Source: Eremomyces bilateralis CBS 781.70
Lineage: Eukaryota > Ascomycota > Dothideomycetes > Eremomycetales > Eremomycetaceae
Assembly: GCF_010015585.1 (NCBI RefSeq)
Contig: NW_022985104.1
Coordinates: forward strand, 62,001 to 126,000
Length of the DNA stretch: 64,000 nt
Direction of reading: 5' to 3'
Notes under the pieces: model-generated
What the model saw: the letters and a program-made list of their open reading frames with translations, nothing else
Told to the model about the DNA's origin: nothing
Databases searched by the model: none
Position numbers and translations under genes: made by a program
Part shown: positions 57,482-64,000 of the stretch, piece by piece
Layout of the letters: the number at the start of each line of letters is the position of its first letter
Position numbering within the stretch: position 1 is the first letter of the stretch

Positions 57482-60400
57482 GAGATCCTATTCGATGTCT
57501 GACGAAGGTGGAACCTCCTAAGCATACCCACGCAATATCAAGCTCTAAATTCATCCGCGTTGTCGTTGAGCATTATCTTACCCAAGTTAAGTTATTATCT
57601 ATCTAGTTAGTGATAAAGCTAAGATCCGGGTCCGGTCGGGAAATTAGCATATATAGTAGTCAGCACAGTCTTGTTCTTGCAGATCGAGTTTAACATGTTT
57701 TTCAGTCATTTCAGATAAATTCTTTCGAGTCGTCGATCTTGTTCATAGCTGCTGTTTTAATGTTGTAAGCCACAAAATCATAGCTTCGACACAACCCATA
57801 TTCCGGGGTAGCTGGTTTCTGGACGGCTTCGTTTGGATGCCATGCGATCTCACCTGCTTCTAGGACTTGGACATCGATCGTCGTACCGTAGTCCTCAAAA
57901 GTTTAGGAATAGGAAGGTGGCAGGAAATGCGCCATCGATCTTCATATTGACCTCTTAACGAAAAGTGAGGTGAGCTGCTGAGGCCTGACTGTGCTCCTTC
58001 TTCAATGGGGCCCTCCAAGCCGCGATATTTTACTCGTACCAGCTGGGAATGACGCCTTCCCAGCGTCTAGGTATACCACGGTCTGGCCTCTGGCTTGAGC
58101 GAGAATGCATCCTGCAAGTCTATTCGACATCTGGTTACTCGGAGACGGCTCGAACCGACCCATAAACGAGGAGGTCCGAGCCTTACCCGATTGCTTGTTT
58201 TTCCACGCTCGGTCACAGGACACCGACATCTCAATATCGCCGCATTCAAGTGCCGAAAGATAAGACAAGAATTTCGCGACGCCTGCTGCGGCTATGCCAA
58301 TAAACATCCGACAGTCCAAACAAAGTCAGGGAAGCTTGATCCTTGCAAAAAAAGCCTTCCATTGCGGCGTCCCAACCTTCCGGTTCCGCAAGTGAATCGA
58401 TAGAGGAACGTTGCTGTGCCATACTGAGGATTCATAGGATTGCCGCTACTGTCTACGCATCCTTTCGCTGACAGAACCCCGCATCGTGCGGATAGCGTAG
58501 GCAGCTTTCATGCACATCAACATTGTATTCAAATCGTCTCAGCCTTGAACGTTGGTAGACATTCATAGCTCGCCCTGCATCCTGAGAGCGGAAGCCGGCA
58601 AAGGCGGGTGTTGTGAACATGAATGACACTTGCTTCGTATTCATCCGCAGTTGACTGCGGGACAGCGGTGGGGGATACGTGGATGCGGCATGTCAGCCAT
58701 GGATTCCGCGAATAATCCTGTATGTTATGGGATTTAGCGCACAGCGGTCCTGAATCGAATAGGTCATATATCCTAGTTGTTTCTTTAAACTGCCAGGTCA
58801 ACCGTCGTGCAGGTAACCTCCTGAAGACTGGTGAGTTCAAAGATGGAGTCGGATATGCATGTCTCAGAGCGGGAGTAGCGGAGAGGCCCAGGTGTTGCAG
58901 ATGTCGTGCATATCGAACTCTTGCAAATGTGGGGTGATCGGACAATGTCGTAGGGAGTGGAATGTAGATGGATCTTTGGCAAGGGTATGCCCTCATCCGT
59001 GTCCTTACCCGCGTGTCACCCTGACTCTGACGTTCGAACACCGAACAGGGCATCATGTTCAATATTTTGAAGCGATCCAAAGTTGATAGATGACCCGAGC
59101 AGGCTCGAGGCTTTGGTGAGGCGTCCCCAAAGTCCAAACGGTTTACAGGGCGTTTGGTTGCAATTTGCTCCTGTAGGCTAACCGAGTACTGCGGCTACAA
59201 TGCGTCTCCGCCTGGGCAGATAAGAATTGGCCTGCAGCCAATCCTTGGTGGAATGAGAAACATCCTCGCTCTTTCTATCCGCGGTGTTGGTTTCCAAAAT
59301 ATTGCCCCCGGAATCATCTGTTTGAGTATATCCCGAACTTGATTGGGGCGAATACTGTCCGCGGAGCGACAGGAACGAGGAATTGGTCGAATGCATGAAA
59401 ACATACCATCGATAATGGTTTATCCAACTACAGGATATTGACGCCATCCCCAGAGTTGCGCTATGGGGTATTAACTGTTTTCTTTCCCTGCTTTCTTTGC
59501 CCCGCCGTGCTCACATACTATATAGGTGCACAAGATATCGGACCATTTGGAGTGAAAAGGTGACATTGGAGTCATGTGAGAAGCCGAATCTGCACGAAAT
59601 CATTTGGGAGCGTTTAGATTCCGCATCTGCTTTACCATAGGACACAACACAGCCTATGAACAAGAGAAAATGCATAATTCTAGCTATAATGCGTATTACG
59701 AAAGGGTCAGAATCCTCGGCATGGAATCTAGTTATTCTAGCTTCATCTTAGAGTCCCGGCGTCGGAGAGCGTTTCGCATGCTGACGTGGTAAGTCCGAAG
59801 TATAATCTATGATATCAGATTGCACATCCCGGGTCGGGCGGATGCGATATTAGTATCCTGAAACGTTGTGACCTGCGAGAACTGAGAAGGCTTTGTACTG
59901 TTTGGAGTCCCTGGTTCCTGTCGATCATCGTACGTTTATTTTCCGCTGGTGCCGGATGCTCACATCCAATTCGAGCCGGATATGGGGTGCCGTAGTGCTC
60001 GCATGGCGGACGGCAGAGCATAACGAAATGTGAAACTTCCCTAGGTTGCAAAGACCAAAGAATCCGATCGGACTTGCCTCTAATAGATGCTCCATTTCCG
60101 CGGCGGTGGCTTGAGGATCGTATTTCGTATAGTAGCCACGTCCTGAGTCGTGTGCCATGGTTATGGCCTGATCCTCATCTCCCAAACGTTTCAAAAAGGA
60201 GACGTCTATTAAGGGATATGACGATTGACGAAGGTCCTTGCTGCCCCTCCCGTGGAAAGTTTCGCAGAGCCCATCACGCCGTAGGCATTGTATCGAGCTA
60301 ATCGGAGAAAAAAGTAGGGAGGCGGTGCTACTGGTGATCCTCCGCTGGCAATATGTCCGAGCCTCCGAGGATTCACGATGATGATGCTCAGTGGGACCAT

Positions 60401-63400
60401 CCCGCGCCATTCCAACTGGACGGCCACGATCCCCCTAAATTGGCGCGATACACGTACATAGTACATTTCTTCATCCTTGACGATGATAGGCTTCCCGGAA
60501 ACTCGGCGCACCACGGATTGTTTCCGTTCACCGCATTGGACGCAAGAAATGGTGGCGCACAGTTTGATTGGGCGGCATTGAGACGAGGTACCGCCCAAAG
60601 AGGAAAATCGAGCGTCAGTTCGCGATGTCGCTGCGATGATTGGGCGATCTCGCGTCTCAAGTCTTGTTCTGGTCACACCGCCCATCAGTCAGATGAGTGC
60701 CTGGATTCCGCATCGTGACGATGGAATGGACGCGGATGAATGGATACGTTCTCCTTGATGCACCGAGATAACCATTCGATGGCACCAGTCCAGGCGGAGA
60801 GGGATCCGCAAGAATGGCATGGCGCCGACACGATCCTGGCATCTAAGAAAAGACTAGGTAAGTTACATCGTCTCGTATTTATGGTTTGGGCAGCCGACTT
60901 TCCATGGAGCAGCATAAGATCAACATCCTAGGAGGATTTCAAGCATCGGCTGTCTTGAGCCTCGATATGCCCCACCGTTGCGAGGACAGCGCATACTATT
61001 CATCTATAGAACTTGTATTGATAGTACCGTACGGAACTAAGCTGCAGGCATCCTCCGACAGGTACAGAACACGGCATGTACTGATGCATGCTATTGTGCC
61101 GAAATTTCAGTTGGCATCCATAATCTGTTGGATATCCAGATCATTTTAGGGCAGTGTGGTCCCCTTTCCTACACTGATCTTTTATTGGCATCGCAGGCCT
61201 CAGGGGCTAGCCAGTCCAACGGTGCTAACGCGATCACTGGTCGCTGCAAAAATAGCCACTCCACATTCCACAATGACACCTTCGTTCGAGAACTTGCTTA
61301 AGGGCAGACAAAGTCACAAGCCTTGGGTCTTTTAGCTTGATGGTCCGGTGAAAATACCTCCATCTCCAAGAGGCAAGAATGAGGTTGAATACCTACTTGC
61401 ACACTAGAGCTTGTTCTCTATTCGTAGCATTCATGAAATCGCCAGCGCGGATTCATTTCTAGGAAGCGCTATCACTAACTAGTGGAACTTGGAGGGGTCC
61501 ACGTTACTTTCTCACTTTCCGAGGTGTCCCCGTGAGGGTACCGTGTTCCAGTTGGACGAACGCAAAAGCTTCTGGAAATTCTTTCGAAAGTTCGATTCTC
61601 TTGGCCCGAATCCAATGTCCGGGTGTCATGGCCCCATGGCCATGCCACAAAACCAGGATCATACCAGAGACCTAGGGTCTATTCGAAGTGCAGCTCCTTG
61701 GGGAATGGGCACCCTATTCTGTTGTCCTTCTCCTCTTCTCGAAGCAGACGGTGCATGGCGGTATGCAATAATACCTAGGCTCAATAGGACAGGGTTGGAC
61801 GAGGAGCAACTCAAGACCATACGCGACCCTGTAGGTCTGCTCGTGACTACTGCCCGCGGTGAGGGTGTGACGGATGATGCTGCACCAAGACTTCGATAAC
61901 CCCATGTGTGAAGCCTATCTTCGCCGCATTTTCGTCTGCTGTGGGCGCTCTCGTACCAGCTTCGAATCTTCGATGGTCTCGCAAGGCGCCGAGTCGCAGG
62001 GTTATTCAAACGGGCAAACGACATGGTGTCGTTGCGCAATTTGACCTGCGGGATGCGACATTTGTTATTATGACAAGCTGAAGAGAGGAAGCTTCTAGGA
62101 GTCAGGGACCTGAGACCTCCTCCTAGTCGAAGGGTCAATAGGACGACGGGTCGGGACAAACCCTGCTTCGCGTGGATGGGACCAAGGCGCAAGGCGGCAA
62201 GGATCTTGGACGGATGGACGGAAGCCCCGTCAGCTTTGACATCGGGGTGGGTGTACCGTGTAACTGTGCATGAAGATTAAAATACCGTGGTGGGTGATTA
62301 CATCTTCGTGGAAAATGAATCAGAGAATGGATAATGGAAGGTGACGAAGTAAGAACTGACGATCTTTGGATTCTTAGCTCCCGACGCCACGCGGTTGCGT
62401 TCCTGCACTGCGTCCGTCTTGGGAGAATTCCAGTATACGGAGATTTTCGTCCCACTCGTCCTGGAGTCTTGTACTGGGAAACTTCAAAATCATATATCTT
62501 ACGGTGCTAATAGGATTACTTGTCTCGTCATCCGTGAATTTCGGACATGTTCTATCCTGGAAACACCCCTAGATAACCGACGAGGCGGTGGCACAAGCCA
62601 CAAGGGACTTGGCGGAGTCTGGCAGCCTAGAGCATCGAAACAACGGCCTCATTCACTATAGCGGACTCATTTCCTGTCCCGCGATTCTTCATTACGGATT
62701 CTATTTGGGAAGCTCTGAAGAGTGAAGACTGAAAGCTACCGTACGTGCGTACCATCGAGAAGCGGATGGCTCCATGTGCAGTGCAACAACCACTAGCACC
62801 ATGGCAACCCCCTTCAATGAATCACCCGAACTTCTGTGGACCGAGGAGTCTACAGGCACCAAGCCAAGGTTCAGGTGGTAATTCTATCAAGTTATCTCCT
62901 GCAGTACAGATGTACAGCAAGTCCTATCTTTCGGCATGGGAATTTCATACTCTATACCGATGCTTGACTATTCCAACAGGGTCGTAGTTTTAGGGCTTGG
63001 AATAGCTGCTGCTTTGAATTGTCCATTTGGCACTTAAATGATCTGATCCTCGGTCAGAGGTGTCGATACGGAGCAAGGAGGTCAAGGCTAAAAGTTGTAC
63101 ATAATAAACATTATTTCACTCTAGGGATAGGCTTTAATCAATTACCTATTGGACTCGAGGATTGGACCCTCTAGAGTGTAAGGGAGGGGTCGACGGGAGC
63201 TTAGGAGAAAGGTGATGCTGCATTCCCATTGTGAAGCACATCCATTATCCCCTCACGGATCACGGATTGATAGCCTTGCGAAATCATATGAAGGCTACGA
63301 ACGACCAGCGGCAGCGGCATTTGGATCCTGCGAAACCGTCCTGGTAAATGTGACAGGTTGCTTTTGTTCCATTCGCCGTCTGCACCTGGTTAGTCACTGG

Positions 63401-64000
63401 CCTTCAAATGCCACCTTTGCGACGCCGCTCTATTACTGCAATATCAAATTCATATGGTTCTAGTTTGCTGGGATCACCGACGCTGCGGCATGCCGCAGTC
63501 TGCACGACAGTTAGAACGAAGCTGACGCTGCAGAAAGGCGAACCGCAGCGTTAGGATCCTGATATGCATCCTGAGAGAGGCTCAGCAAAGACATGCAGCA
63601 GTGCAAGCGGTGGTCGTGATCCTCCGTACACTCCATTCCTTACATTCCTGGTGGAGTCCAATCGAGCGGAATCACATTACACAAATCGCACCCAATTGCT
63701 CTCACGGATGGCCCGGATCATGGCTCCCCTCAGGGCTCAGCATGAAGTCTCGTGATGGGGTGTCTGAAGAGCCCAATGTGCTCCCTAGCTGCAGCGGAAA
63801 CGCTTTGCAATTGGCAGTGACCCTCGCCGGTCTGACAAGGCGATGATAGGATCAGGATTCTGGCAGAATACAACTGTAGGGTGGATTCCTAACTTCAACG
63901 CCTCCCACCACCGCCAATCGTATCACGTATGGTGGAAACTGTACCTTTCAATTTGCATGGCAGCAGCGCTGCGGCATGCTCCGCGATACCACGACCCCAC
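57482..64000. other. 6.5-kb region without supported genes
   Basis: Many ORFs of 60-200 codons occur on both strands, overlapping in opposite frames and without domains or convincing splice chains. The longest (58529-59137 minus; 60209-60685 minus; 61659-62192 minus) have irregular composition. No tRNA, transposase or terminal repeat was recognised. It may be a decayed accessory or repeat region. Weakly protein-like patches remain at 59178-59447 (minus) and 60074-60718 (both strands). Confidence 0.4.
63483..63498. repeat. Perfect 16-bp palindrome
   Basis: CTGCGGCATGCCGCAG is its own reverse complement. A partial copy of the word (GCTGCGGCATGC) recurs near 63968-63980. Could be a binding site for a dimeric factor or chance; no gene context is available. 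Confidence 0.85.

Noticed and set aside
58529-59137. 202-codon minus-strand ORF at the right end
   Set aside because: No domain, irregular composition, and overlapped by other ORFs of similar quality on both strands.
60353-60718. Possible terpene-synthase-like aspartate motif (FFILDDD) in a plus-strand ORF
   Set aside because: Only one short acidic motif matches; the surrounding sequence and length do not fit a terpene cyclase.
1-64000. CRISPR arrays, bacterial operons, riboswitches
   Set aside because: The window is eukaryotic with spliceosomal introns; no regular spaced repeats or riboswitch folds were seen.

Overview
The window is nuclear DNA of a filamentous ascomycete (Pezizomycotina). 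Introns are short (about 37-121 nt), with GT..AG borders and CTAAC/CTGAC-like branch points. The gene set (secreted dipeptidyl peptidase IV, AA9 polysaccharide monooxygenase, Pho85-type kinase, Fmp27-type giant protein, Ctr copper transporter) fits Eurotiomycetes best by remembered similarity. I cannot fix the genus.

Layout. 1-5.5 kb is a decayed repeat-rich end with two Tc1/mariner transposase relics and diverged repeats. 5.5-16.9 kb holds a ~2963-residue FMP27/Hobbit-type lipid-transfer protein (-), a conserved 316-residue protein of unknown role (+) and a small intron-containing DUF427 gene (-). 18.4-27.7 kb holds a Ctr copper transporter (+), DPP IV (+), an HSL-type esterase (-), a PHO85/PhoA-like kinase (+) and a monoacylglycerol-lipase-like hydrolase (-). 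27.7-31.7 kb is gene-poor, with unrecognised ORFs and a Ty1/copia Gag-like fragment. 31.7-46 kb holds an eight-exon AA9 LPMO (-), a tetraspanin-like gene with an in-frame TGA (-), Nop16 (-), a YKE4-type ZIP transporter (+), GTP cyclohydrolase II (-), a rhomboid protease (+) and a RING protein resembling Slx8 (-). 46.6-57.5 kb holds mitochondrial DNA polymerase gamma (+), an HDHD5/CECR5-type HAD hydrolase (-) and a 743-residue fungal protein of unknown function (+). 57.5-64 kb shows no gene I can support.

The genes are mostly independent housekeeping or secreted functions. No biosynthetic cluster, CRISPR, rRNA or tRNA was recognised. Several pairs are divergent over short promoters (Nop16/ZIP about 0.36 kb, RING/polymerase about 0.69 kb), and two pairs are tail to tail with little spacing (DPP IV/esterase, 47 nt; kinase/lipase, 253 nt).

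Most multi-exon models were rebuilt by eye from reading phase and splice signals. The AA9, DUF427, Ctr and Fmp27 C-terminal exons are too short to stand out as ORFs. I saw no clearly new multi-gene system. The most unusual single observations are the tetraspanin TGA, the altered DPP IV nucleophile elbow, the open frame upstream of the kinase ATG, and the unexplained ORFs near the Gag-like fragment and between the transposon relics.
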